Positions 15,499 through 22,236 of a stretch of 55,329 nucleotides of DNA are shown one piece after another. Numbering within the stretch: position 1 is the first letter of the stretch; every line of letters starts with the position of its first letter. The stretch lies in the NCBI RefSeq assembly GCF_900090245.1, contig NZ_FMDN01000028.1, positions 1 through 55,329 on the forward strand. Reading direction: 5' to 3'. This DNA is from Micromonospora halophytica. GTDB taxonomy: Bacteria > Actinomycetota > Actinomycetes > Mycobacteriales > Micromonosporaceae. A program made the position numbers and the translations under genes. Below the pieces are notes generated by a model, which did no database searches, was not told the DNA's origin, and saw only the letters and a list, made by a program, of their open reading frames with translations.

Positions 15499-16320
15499 CT
15501 AGTACGTGCCGTCGAGCTGACCCCGCAGCTTGGTCAACGCCCGGGCGAGCAGCCGCGAGACGTGCATCTGCGAGACGCCGATCTGCTCGGCGATCTGCGA
15601 CTGGGTCAGGTTGCCGTAGAAGCGCAGGGTGAGGATCTTCTGCTCGCGCTCGTCGAGCGTGGCGAGCGCCGGGCCGATGGCGACCCGCAGTTCGGCCAGT
15701 TCGAACTCGCTGTCCTCGCCGCCGAGCATGTCGCCCAGTTCGGTCGCCCGGTCGCCGTCGCCGGTGGGGGTGGACAGCGAGACCGCGTTGTACGCGCGGG
15801 CGCCCTCCAGGCCCTCCAGGACCTCTTCCTCGGTGAGTTTGAGGTGGGCGGCGATGTCGGCGACCGTCGGCGAGCGGCCGAGGGTCTGCAGCAGCGAGCT
15901 GTTGGCGTCGGAGATGGCCAGCCGCAGCTCCTGGAGCCGGCGGGGGACCCGGATGTCCCAGGTGCGGTCCCGGAAGTGCCGCTTCAGCTCGCCGATGATG
16001 GTCGGGATGGCGTAGCCGGCGAAGTCGACACCGCGGGACGGGTCGAACTTGTCGATCGCCTTGATGAGGCCGATGGCGGCGGTCTGGGCCAGGTCGTCGG
16101 TGGGCTCGCCCCGCCCGCTGTAGCGGTGGGCGAGGTGGTTGGCCAGGGGCAGCCAGGCCTCGATGGCCCGGTCCCGCATGGCGGCGCGGGACGGGTGGCT
16201 GGCCGGCAGTGCGGCCATCGCGTTGAGCAGGTCCGTGGCGCTGTCGGTGAGCGCGCGCGGGTCCAGCTTCTCGGTGGTCTGGGTTGTCGCCGTCTGCTCG
16301 GTGGTCGCTGGCGCGGTCAT
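15499..16320 (-). CDS. SigB/SigF/SigG-family RNA polymerase sigma factor
   Basis: A 273-residue sigma-70 group 3 factor of the stress/sporulation type. After a Thr-rich N-terminus, region 2 (A-H-R-Y-S-G-R-G-E-P-T-D-D-L-A-Q-T) and the -10 helix (F-A-G-Y-A-I-P-T-I-I-G-E-L-K-R-H-F-R-D) are clear. Region 3 follows, and region 4 ends L-T-Q-S-Q-I-A-E-Q-I-G-V-S-Q-M-H-V-S-R-L-L. ATG 16320 has GGGAGG 7-8 nt upstream. No anti-sigma factor gene adjoins it. Promoters with the motif this class reads are common in this window, so it may be one of the factors that control them; that is inference. Confidence 0.92.
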   Translation of the reverse strand: MTAPATTEQTATTQTTEKLDPRALTDSATDLLNAMAALPASHPSRAAMRDRAIEAWLPLANHLAHRYSGRGEPTDDLAQTAAIGLIKAIDKFDPSRGVDFAGYAIPTIIGELKRHFRDRTWDIRVPRRLQELRLAISDANSSLLQTLGRSPTVADIAAHLKLTEEEVLEGLEGARAYNAVSLSTPTGDGDRATELGDMLGGEDSEFELAELRVAIGPALATLDEREQKILTLRFYGNLTQSQIAEQIGVSQMHVSRLLARALTKLRGQLDGTY

Positions 16321-16434
16321 GGGTGGTCCTCCCTGCACCTCGTCTGCGGGAAAAAGACGTGACGCTTCGGTTTAGCTTCAGATGGTCCGTTCGGGAGTCA
16401 CCTTAGCCCGATAGTCCCGATCAAATCTAGCCGA

Positions 16435-16449
16435 AAGTACGATGTACTT
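16435..16449. promoter_or_regulatory. Perfect dyad upstream of the sigma factor gene
   Basis: AAGTAC-GAT-GTACTT is a 6+6 perfect inverted repeat with a 3-nt centre, 115 bp upstream of the sigma start, in AT-rich sequence. Its form suits a dimeric regulator site. The cognate protein is unknown. Confidence 0.4.
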
Positions 16450-16639
16450 AAGGGATCCCAAGTGGCAAAAGCCGTAGAGCGGGCATAAACCCGGCGGTTT
16501 GTGATCACGGTTACCGGGCCGGGTCGTCCGCAGGCTGTCCGAACGGCCGTCCCACCCGCCCCTCCGGACAGGTGCGTGCGGCTGACCGACCGGTCAATCG
16601 GGCATGCGACATACGTCGCAGACTGTCGGCTTTCCGTCG

Positions 16640-16669
16640 TTGTCCCGCCGACGGGACTGCCCGTAGCGT
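16640..16669 (+). promoter_or_regulatory. Candidate promoter with overlapping dyad for the 16701 gene
   Basis: TTGTCC (16640-16645), 18-nt spacer, TAGCGT (16664-16669). Within the spacer GTCCCG (16642-16647) and CGGGAC (16652-16657) form a dyad that could be an operator. The start codon lies about 30 nt beyond the -10. Confidence 0.33.
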
Positions 16670-16700
16670 CGCGGTGTAACCCCCCAGGTACGGAGGCACC

Positions 16701-17456
16701 GTGCTCGATCCCGCCGATCCGCAGCTCGTCGTCGACAGCCGCACGCTGCACTTCAGCTGGCTGCCGGCGGATCCGGACGGCGTCGCGGCGCTCGTGCCGC
16801 CGGGCCTGCGCCCCCGGGCGGACCGGCAGGTCTTCATGAACCAGTACGTGGTCGACGACGCCGCCCAGACCTCCGGCTTCGGCGCCTACTCGCTGACCTA
16901 CCTCGGGGTGTCCCTGGTCGGGATGGACGCCCCCGACGGGGTGACCCCCGGCGGGTGGTGGACCCACTACGTCACCTCCAGCCCTCGGGTGCGCGGGTAC
17001 GCCGCCGCCCGGGGCGCCCCCGCCGTGCTCGGCCGCACCAGGATCGACGTCCGGGGTGACCTGCTCGTCGCCGAGACGGTGGCCGACGGGGTGCCGGTGA
17101 TCCGCGCCCGGGCCCGGGTGGGCGCCACCGGCCACGAGGTGCGCCGGGGGCACCACCGCTACCTCACGATGCGCGACGGCGAACTGCTCAGCGGGGTCTA
17201 CCCGTTCATCTCCGAGCCGGTCACCCCGTTCGAGGTCGAATCGGTGGAGTTCCTCGCGCCCGACCACCCGACCTACGTGCTGCGGCCGGAGAACCCGCTG
17301 CTGATCCCCTGGGGCTTCTACGCCCCCCGCACCTCGTTCGCCTACCCCGGCGGGCTGACCCGGTACCCGCTCGAGACCCCGGCCCGCGCGGACGGCGCGG
17401 CGGGTCACCAGGTGCCGGCGCGTCGGTCCCGCAGCGGCCTGCCGTCCGGGTCGTAG
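16701..17456 (+). CDS. Conserved protein, possibly acetoacetate decarboxylase-fold
   Basis: A 251-residue cytoplasmic protein. The pattern L-P-P-G-L-R-P-R near residue 35, long beta-rich stretches and a late R-Y-P-L-E-T recall the acetoacetate decarboxylase-like superfamily, but I cannot place the catalytic lysine, so function is not assigned. GTG 16701 has GGAGG at 16692-16696. The last 52 bases overlap the 3' end of the phospholipase D-like gene on the other strand. The Arg/Ser-rich tail in that overlap may therefore be a recent extension after loss of an earlier stop. Confidence 0.62.
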   Translation: MLDPADPQLVVDSRTLHFSWLPADPDGVAALVPPGLRPRADRQVFMNQYVVDDAAQTSGFGAYSLTYLGVSLVGMDAPDGVTPGGWWTHYVTSSPRVRGYAAARGAPAVLGRTRIDVRGDLLVAETVADGVPVIRARARVGATGHEVRRGHHRYLTMRDGELLSGVYPFISEPVTPFEVESVEFLAPDHPTYVLRPENPLLIPWGFYAPRTSFAYPGGLTRYPLETPARADGAAGHQVPARRSRSGLPSGS

Positions 17457-18994
17457 ACCAGCCGGTACGCCGGCAGCGCCCAGAGCCGGGTCAGCCAGGG
17501 CAGCCGCTCCGGGCGGTGCGGACGCAGCCGACCCGGGGGTCGGGGTCCCCGGCGGCCCGAGTCGTGCCACCGCTGGAGGGCGTCCGCCGCCGCCGTGATC
17601 GCCCGTACCGCCGAGGCCGGGTCGAGCAGGTCGTCGTCCTGTGCGCCGTCCGGGTCGCGGTCCAGGTGCTCGCGCCACAGCCGCAGCCGCAGCTCCCGGG
17701 CGAAGACCCGCGCCCCGTCGCCCTGCCCGCCCGGGTCGGTGGGCGCCCGGTCGTCCCGGGTGTCGTCCAGCACCGCGCAGGACAACTCGCTGTCGTGCGT
17801 CCAGGAGCGCCGGTTGAAGTTGTCACTGCCCACGCTCGCCCAGACGTCGTCGACCACGCAGACCTTCGCGTGCACGTAGACCGGCTGGCCCTCCCGGTTC
17901 TCCACGTCGAAGACGTGCACCCGGTCCGGGGCGGCCCGCCCGCAGAGCGAGAGCGCCTGCTCCCGGCTCACGGTGTTCGGCGGCAGCGCCAGCCGGCCGT
18001 CCACGTCCGGGTACCGGGGGACCACCGCCACCAGGTGCAGGTCGGGGTTGTCGCGCAGCGCCCCGGCGAACAGTTCGGCCACCTCGGCGGACCACAGGTA
18101 CTGGTCCTCCAGGTAGATCAGCCGGCGGGCCCGGCGTACCGCCTTGGTGTAGCCACGGGCCACCGTGCGCTCGCCGTCCGGGGCGAAGGAGTAGCGGGGG
18201 CGTACGGCGGGGTAGGTGCGCAGCACCTGGACGTGGTGGGGCCCGCAGGGCGGCGGGTCCGGCGGCCGCGCCGGCAGCGGGTCGGGGCTGAGGTCGGCGC
18301 CGCGCAGCCGGTCACGCAGGTACGCCAGCGGGTTCTCCGAGTCCAGTGGCATCGGGTCCGTCCAGCGTTCCCGGAACGTGGTGTCCAGCGCGCCGACCGC
18401 CGGCCCGCGGACCGCGAGCTGCACGTCGTGCCAGGGCGGGTGGGGGCCGTACTTCGGCGACATCTGCACGGTCTGCGGGTCGCCACGGTGGCCGGCGTCG
18501 TCGCGCCGGCTGTGGCACAGGTCGATCCCGCCGGCGAAGGCGACGTCCCGCTCCGGCGCGCCGGGATGCCGCAGCACCACCAGTTTCTGGTGGTGCGAGC
18601 CACCCCGGCGGACCCGCTGGTCGAGCAGGACCTCGCCGCCGGCCGCGCAGATCGCCTCGCTGAGGCTGCGGTTCTCCGCCTCGCTGTAGGCGAGGGCGTC
18701 GAGGTGGGAGCGCCAGAGCAGCCCCTTGACCACCACGCCGCGCTGGGCGGCCCGGGCGAAGAGCTGCACCACCGTGGGGCCGTCCCAGCGCATCCGTTCG
18801 TCCGGGTCGCCCCGCCAGTCGGTGAAGAAGAGGTGGTCACCCGGGCCGAGCGCCTCCACCTCGGTGACCAGCCGGTCGAAGTACGCCGCTCCGTGAATCA
18901 ACGGCTCGGCGAGGTTTCCCGTCGTCCAGGCGGGTAATTCCGAGACCGGGTTGGCGCGTTCCGCAGCGGTCAGGAACCAGTCCTCGATCGCCAT
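17405..18994 (-). CDS. Phospholipase D-like phosphodiesterase
   Basis: A 529-residue member of the PLD superfamily, which cleaves or transfers phosphodiester bonds in lipids or nucleic acids. Both HKD motifs are present: H-H-Q-K-L-V-V-L at about residues 159-166, and H-A-K-V-C-V-V-D-D with the following G-S-D-N-F-N-R-R-S at about 370-390. No signal peptide is seen, so a cytoplasmic or membrane-face role such as cardiolipin-type chemistry is possible but unproven. ATG 18994 is preceded by a G-rich stretch 7 nt upstream. It overlaps the convergent gene at 16701-17456 by 52 bases. Confidence 0.87.
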   Translation of the reverse strand: MAIEDWFLTAAERANPVSELPAWTTGNLAEPLIHGAAYFDRLVTEVEALGPGDHLFFTDWRGDPDERMRWDGPTVVQLFARAAQRGVVVKGLLWRSHLDALAYSEAENRSLSEAICAAGGEVLLDQRVRRGGSHHQKLVVLRHPGAPERDVAFAGGIDLCHSRRDDAGHRGDPQTVQMSPKYGPHPPWHDVQLAVRGPAVGALDTTFRERWTDPMPLDSENPLAYLRDRLRGADLSPDPLPARPPDPPPCGPHHVQVLRTYPAVRPRYSFAPDGERTVARGYTKAVRRARRLIYLEDQYLWSAEVAELFAGALRDNPDLHLVAVVPRYPDVDGRLALPPNTVSREQALSLCGRAAPDRVHVFDVENREGQPVYVHAKVCVVDDVWASVGSDNFNRRSWTHDSELSCAVLDDTRDDRAPTDPGGQGDGARVFARELRLRLWREHLDRDPDGAQDDDLLDPASAVRAITAAADALQRWHDSGRRGPRPPGRLRPHRPERLPWLTRLWALPAYRLVYDPDGRPLRDRRAGTW

Positions 18995-19130
18995 GCTCCA
19001 GCCCCCCGAGGTCGACAACGTCCTCACGGTAGGTCCCCCGCCGAGGGCCCGCACGTCGGAAGGCCCGGTCGTGCCCCCGGTGGTGACCTGCCGCACCCCT
19101 GACGACGACGAACACCGAGGAGGCCGCAGC

Positions 19131-19259
19131 ATGCCCGCCGAGACCACGAACTCCGTGACCGAGTACTCGCCGCAGGCGGTGGAGAGTGAACGGGGCGCGA
19201 TCCTGGCGGTGTTGCTGATGGTGATCCTGGGGGTCGCCGGGATCTTCGCCGTCTCCTGA
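19131..19259 (+). CDS. 42-residue single-span membrane protein
   Basis: A tiny protein with an acidic N-terminal half and one hydrophobic helix at the end (A-I-L-A-V-L-L-M-V-I-L-G-V-A-G-I-F). GAGGAGG at 19117-19123, 7 nt before the ATG, is one of the strongest ribosome sites in the window, which argues it is real. It stands alone between a divergent PLD gene and a convergent pirin gene and is followed by a strong terminator. Function is unknown; small proteins of this form often bind a larger membrane partner. Confidence 0.68.
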   Translation: MPAETTNSVTEYSPQAVESERGAILAVLLMVILGVAGIFAVS

Positions 19260-19273
19260 GGCGGGGCCCGGCC

Positions 19274-19301
19274 CGGGCACCCCGGTGTACCGGGGCGCCC
19301 G
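19274..19301. terminator. Bidirectional terminator between small membrane protein and pirin genes
   Basis: CGGGC-A-CCCCGG (19274-19285) pairs with CCGGGG-C-GCCCG (19290-19301): 11 pairs, one mismatch, 4-nt loop, between two convergent stops. Confidence 0.75.
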
Positions 19302-19309
19302 TCCTCGGG

Positions 19310-20296
19310 TCAGGGCCGCTCGCCCTGGCCGCCGGTGTGCGGCAGCCGCTCGGCGGGGACCACTCCGAGCTTGCCGGCCTGGAAGTCCTCGAAGGCCTGG
19401 ATCAGCTCGGCCCGGGTGTTCATCACGAACGGCCCGTAGTGCGCCACCGGCTCCCGGATGGGCTGGCCGCCCATGAGGTAGAGGTCCAGCGCCGGGGTGC
19501 GGGACTCCTGCCGCTCGTCGGCGGTGACCCGCAGCGCTTCGCCCGGGCCGTGCACGGCGAGCTGGCCGGTGTGCACCGGCCGCCGGTCGGTGCCGATCGT
19601 GCCCCGGCCGCCGAGCACGTAGACCAGCGCGTTGAAGTCCGGCCGCCAGGGCAGGCTCAGCTCGGCGCCGGGCTGCACCGTCACGTGCGCGATGGTGATC
19701 GGGGTGTGGGTCGAGCCCGGCCCCTGGTGCCCGGCGACCTCGCCGGCGATCACCCGGATCAGCGCGCCGCCGTCCGGCGTGGTGAGCAGCGCCGCCTCCC
19801 GGCCCCGGATGTCCTGGTAGCGCGGGGGCTTCATCTTCGCCACCTTGGGCAGGTTGACCCAGAGCTGGAGGCCGTGGAAGAGGCCGCCGCTCATCACCAG
19901 GTGCTCCGGCGGCGCCTCGATGTGCAGCAGGCCGCTGCCGGCCGTCATCCACTGGGTGTCGCCGTTGGTGATGGTGCCCCCACCACCCTGCGAGTCCTGG
20001 TGGTCCATGATCCCGTCGATCATGTACGTCACCGTCTCGAAGCCGCGGTGCGGGTGCCAGCTCGTCCCGCGGGGCTCGCCCGGGGCGTAGTCCACCTCGC
20101 CCATCTGGTCGAGGTGGACGAACGGGTCCAGCTCGCTCATCGGTACCCCGGCGAAGGCCCTGCGGACCGGGAAGCCCTCGCCCTCGTACCCGCTCGGAGC
20201 GGTGATCAGGCGGCGCACCGGCCGGTATGCGGTGGTCTCGTCGAGCCGGGGCAGGCGCGGCAGGACGAGGACGTCGTCGACGGTGATGGCGGGCAT
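19310..20296 (-). CDS. Pirin family protein
   Basis: A 328-residue bicupin of the pirin family. The N-terminal cupin holds the metal site: W-H-P-H-R-G-F-E-T-V-T-Y, then M-D-H-Q-D-S, then G-L-L-H-I-E, giving the His/His/His/Glu ligand set. Bacterial pirins act as quercetin 2,3-dioxygenases or as redox-sensitive regulators of central metabolism. ATG 20296 is preceded by AAGGAG with 6-nt spacing. It lies 10 bp downstream of a MarR-family gene on the same strand, a common pairing in which the regulator controls the pirin. Confidence 0.92.
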   Translation of the reverse strand: MPAITVDDVLVLPRLPRLDETTAYRPVRRLITAPSGYEGEGFPVRRAFAGVPMSELDPFVHLDQMGEVDYAPGEPRGTSWHPHRGFETVTYMIDGIMDHQDSQGGGGTITNGDTQWMTAGSGLLHIEAPPEHLVMSGGLFHGLQLWVNLPKVAKMKPPRYQDIRGREAALLTTPDGGALIRVIAGEVAGHQGPGSTHTPITIAHVTVQPGAELSLPWRPDFNALVYVLGGRGTIGTDRRPVHTGQLAVHGPGEALRVTADERQESRTPALDLYLMGGQPIREPVAHYGPFVMNTRAELIQAFEDFQAGKLGVVPAERLPHTGGQGERP

Positions 20297-20306
20297 CGCG
20301 AACTCC

Positions 20307-20786
20307 TTAGTCGCTGTGGGTGGACGACGCGTCGCGGTCGGCGCGCAGGCGCCGGCCGAGCCGTGCGAAGACCCGGGTCAGGGTGGCCACCTCGACGTCG
20401 TCGAGGTCGTCCATCAGGTGCCGGCGCACCGAGGCGAGGTGCCCCGGCGCGGCCTCACGCAGGGCGAGCAGCCCGGCGGCGGTGAGCACCGCCTCGTTGC
20501 CCCGGCGGTCGGCCGGGCAGGACTCCCGGGCGACCAGGCCGCGTCGCCGCATGGAGGAGATCTGGTACGTCAGCCGGCTGGGGGAGAAGACCAGCCGGTC
20601 GGCCAGCTCGCCCATCCGCAGCCGTTGCCCCGGCGCCTCGGAGAGCAGGACCAGGACGTGGTAGTCGGCGAAGCTCAGCCCGCTGTCGGCGCGCAGGTCG
20701 TCCTCCAGTTGGGTGAACAGCCGCTGGCTGGCTTCGATGTACGCGCGCCAGCCGGCCATCCGCGCGCTGTCCAGACTCTCGGTCAC
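20307..20786 (-). CDS. MarR-family transcriptional regulator
   Basis: A 159-residue winged-helix regulator. The MarR core is visible as L-S-F-A-D-Y-H-V-L-V-L-L-S-E-A, the recognition helix R-L-V-F-S-P-S-R-L-T-Y-Q-I-S-S-M, and the wing R-E-S-C-P-A-D-R-R-G-N-E-A-V-L-T. A single Cys in the wing could sense oxidants; this is inference. It precedes pirin by 10 bp, so the two form an operon. An AT-rich dyad region just upstream (20807-20830) is the likely autoregulatory site. GTG 20786 begins a normal-length protein. Confidence 0.87.
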   Translation of the reverse strand: MTESLDSARMAGWRAYIEASQRLFTQLEDDLRADSGLSFADYHVLVLLSEAPGQRLRMGELADRLVFSPSRLTYQISSMRRRGLVARESCPADRRGNEAVLTAAGLLALREAAPGHLASVRRHLMDDLDDVEVATLTRVFARLGRRLRADRDASSTHSD

Positions 20787-20806
20787 GTCCCCGAGAGTAG
20801 CACTAC

Positions 20807-20830
20807 TTAAAATTTCAACAACTATCGTTG
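20807..20830. promoter_or_regulatory. AT-rich dyads upstream of the MarR-pirin operon
   Basis: TTAAAATTTCAA (20807-20818) is a 10-of-12 palindrome, followed directly by CAACTATCGTTG (20819-20830) with CAAC/GTTG arms. This AT island is striking in such GC-rich DNA. It is 20-45 bp upstream of the MarR start, the usual place for MarR binding and the promoter. Confidence 0.45.
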
Positions 20831-20947
20831 TCGCCCGGTGATAGAGGCAACACGGCACATGATCAGTGTGATGGTTTGACTTTGAAGCACTGCTCCCTCG
20901 GAAATCCGGTGGGCGTCCCCGGGCCCGCGCTGGCACACTGCCGCGTC

Positions 20948-21481
20948 GTGGACCACGTCGAGATCACCGCCCCCGGCCTGCTGCTGCGTCCCTGGCGCGT
21001 CGCCGACGCCGACGCCGTCCTCGACGCGCTGCGGGAACCGGCGATCGCCCGGTGGAACCCGGCCCGCGGGGCCGGCGACGACCTGGCCGGGGCCACCGAC
21101 TGGGTCCGGCGCCGGGCGGACTGGTCCGGCGGCGACCACGTCAGCCTCGCGGTGACCTCGGCGGCCGACGGCTCCCTGCTCGGCTCGGTCTCGCTGCACC
21201 AGATCCGCGGCGAGGACGCCTCGATCGGCTACTGGACGGTCGCCGCCGCCCGCGGCGCGGGAGTCGCCTCCCGGGCCGTCGTCGCGCTCACCGCCTGGGC
21301 CTTCGCCGAGCTGCGGCTGCACCGCATCGAGCTCTGCCACGCGGTGGCCAACCCCGCCTCCTGCCGGGTCGCCGAACGCGCCGGCTACCGGGCCGAGGGC
21401 ACCCTGCGCGAGGCGTACCGGTACGGCGACGGCCGGCGGCACGACGAACACCTGCACGCCCGGCTGTCCACCGACGGCTGA
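20948..21481 (+). CDS. GNAT acetyltransferase, RimJ/RimL type
   Basis: A 177-residue acetyltransferase of the RimJ/RimL branch, which modifies N-terminal amines of ribosomal proteins or small amines. Typical signs are L-L-L-R-P-W-R-V-A-D-A-D-A-V near the start, I-G-Y-W-T-V-A-A-A-R-G-A-G-V-A-S-R-A-V (motif A) and E-L-C-H-A-V-A-N-P-A-S-C-R-V-A-E-R-A-G-Y with the closing A-E-G-T-L-R-E-A. GTG 20948 matches the family start. It is transcribed away from the MarR-pirin operon and ends at a clear hairpin. Confidence 0.85.
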   Translation: MDHVEITAPGLLLRPWRVADADAVLDALREPAIARWNPARGAGDDLAGATDWVRRRADWSGGDHVSLAVTSAADGSLLGSVSLHQIRGEDASIGYWTVAAARGAGVASRAVVALTAWAFAELRLHRIELCHAVANPASCRVAERAGYRAEGTLREAYRYGDGRRHDEHLHARLSTDG

Positions 21482-21506
21482 GTCACCCGACGAACGACCG
21501 GACGCG

Positions 21507-21539
21507 CGGCACCCCGGCGCACGGGGCGTCGGGGTGCCG
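21507..21539. terminator. Bidirectional terminator between GNAT and general stress genes
   Basis: CGGCACCCCG (21507-21516) pairs perfectly with CGGGGTGCCG (21530-21539), 13-nt loop, in the gap between two convergent stops. Confidence 0.72.
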
Positions 21540-21550
21540 TCGGGGTCCGC

Positions 21551-22138
21551 TCAGCGGGCGGTCGCGCCGGTCGGCGTCAGGTGCATCCGGCCCAGCATCT
21601 GCCGCGCCTGGTCGGCCAGGTTGGCGTCCACGGTCACCGCGTACTGGCCGGCCCGCAGCGAGCTGGCCGAGGTGAAGTCGCGCTGACCGCCGGACATCGC
21701 GTGTGCCACCGCGCCGAAGACGGCGCCCCAGATCGCGCCGATGACCAGCCCGACCAGGATCACCGCCAACCAGTTGCCGACGGTGAAGATGCCGAACAAC
21801 AAACCGATGAAGAGCCCGAACCAGGCTCCGGTGCCCGCGCCCAGCAACGCGGCACGTCCGGTGGTGAGCCGGCCGAGCACCGTCTCCACCAACGTCAGGT
21901 TGGTGCCCACGATCGCGGTGTGTTCCACCGGGAACCGGTTGTCCGCCAGGTAGTCCACCACCCGCTGCGCGGACGGATAGTCCGGGTACGACCCGATCGT
22001 GATGGTGGGCGCGCCCGCCTGCGGTCCGTGTCCGTCACCGCTGGGCGTGGCCGGCCGCCCGGCCGGACCGGACGGGAGGTTGTCGCCGCCCGGCAGCCCG
22101 GGACGCCAGGTGGCGCTCGGGGTCGAGGGTCTGGTCAT
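21551..22138 (-). CDS. General stress protein 17M-like membrane protein
   Basis: A 195-residue protein. After a disordered Gly/Pro-rich N-terminus, residues about 45-90 (T-I-T-I-G-S-Y-P-D-Y-P-S-A-Q-R-V-V-D-Y-L) match the YflT/general-stress-17M domain. A glycine-zipper-like hydrophobic pair of helices follows (G-T-G-A-W-F-G-L-F-I-G-L-L-F-G-I and L-V-G-L-V-I-G-A-I-W-G-A-V-F-G). The family is induced by SigB in Bacillus. ATG 22138 has GGAGG 5 nt upstream. A SigB/SigF-type promoter motif precedes it at 22165-22190, consistent with a stress role. Confidence 0.8.
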   Translation of the reverse strand: MTRPSTPSATWRPGLPGGDNLPSGPAGRPATPSGDGHGPQAGAPTITIGSYPDYPSAQRVVDYLADNRFPVEHTAIVGTNLTLVETVLGRLTTGRAALLGAGTGAWFGLFIGLLFGIFTVGNWLAVILVGLVIGAIWGAVFGAVAHAMSGGQRDFTSASSLRAGQYAVTVDANLADQARQMLGRMHLTPTGATAR

Positions 22139-22164
22139 AGCATCCTCCTTCGTCGACGGGCCGC

Positions 22165-22190
22165 GTTCCCTCCCGGGGCGGTGCGCTAAC
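22165..22190 (-). promoter_or_regulatory. SigB/SigF-type promoter of the general stress gene
   Basis: On the minus strand GTTA (22190-22187), 16-nt spacer, GGGAAC (22170-22165). It fits the GTTT/GNNT - N14-17 - GGG(T/A)A class. Transcription would start near 22157, giving a short leader that includes the GGAGG site. Confidence 0.5.
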
Positions 22191-22202
22191 GCCGACGGTC
22201 AG

Positions 22203-22228
22203 GATTGGCGGTGCGCCGCCCCGGGTAG
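22203..22228 (+). promoter_or_regulatory. Weaker SigB/SigF-type motif before the GH15 gene
   Basis: GATT (22203-22206), 16-nt spacer, GGGTAG (22223-22228). The -35 fits only the loose GNNT form. Transcription would begin at about 22236, on the GTG start codon at 22237, which would explain the lack of a ribosome site. Confidence 0.35.
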
Positions 22229-22236
22229 ACCCCGCC

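Larger units (their letters stand above)
16321..16700. other. 380-bp intergenic region between divergent genes
   Basis: No credible gene is seen. The part near the sigma gene is AT-richer than its surroundings and holds two dyads (16435-16449; GGGATCCC at 16452-16459). The part near 16640 holds a GTCCCG/CGGGAC dyad over a possible promoter for the rightward gene. I could not find a SigB-type motif for the sigma gene itself. Confidence 0.6.
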
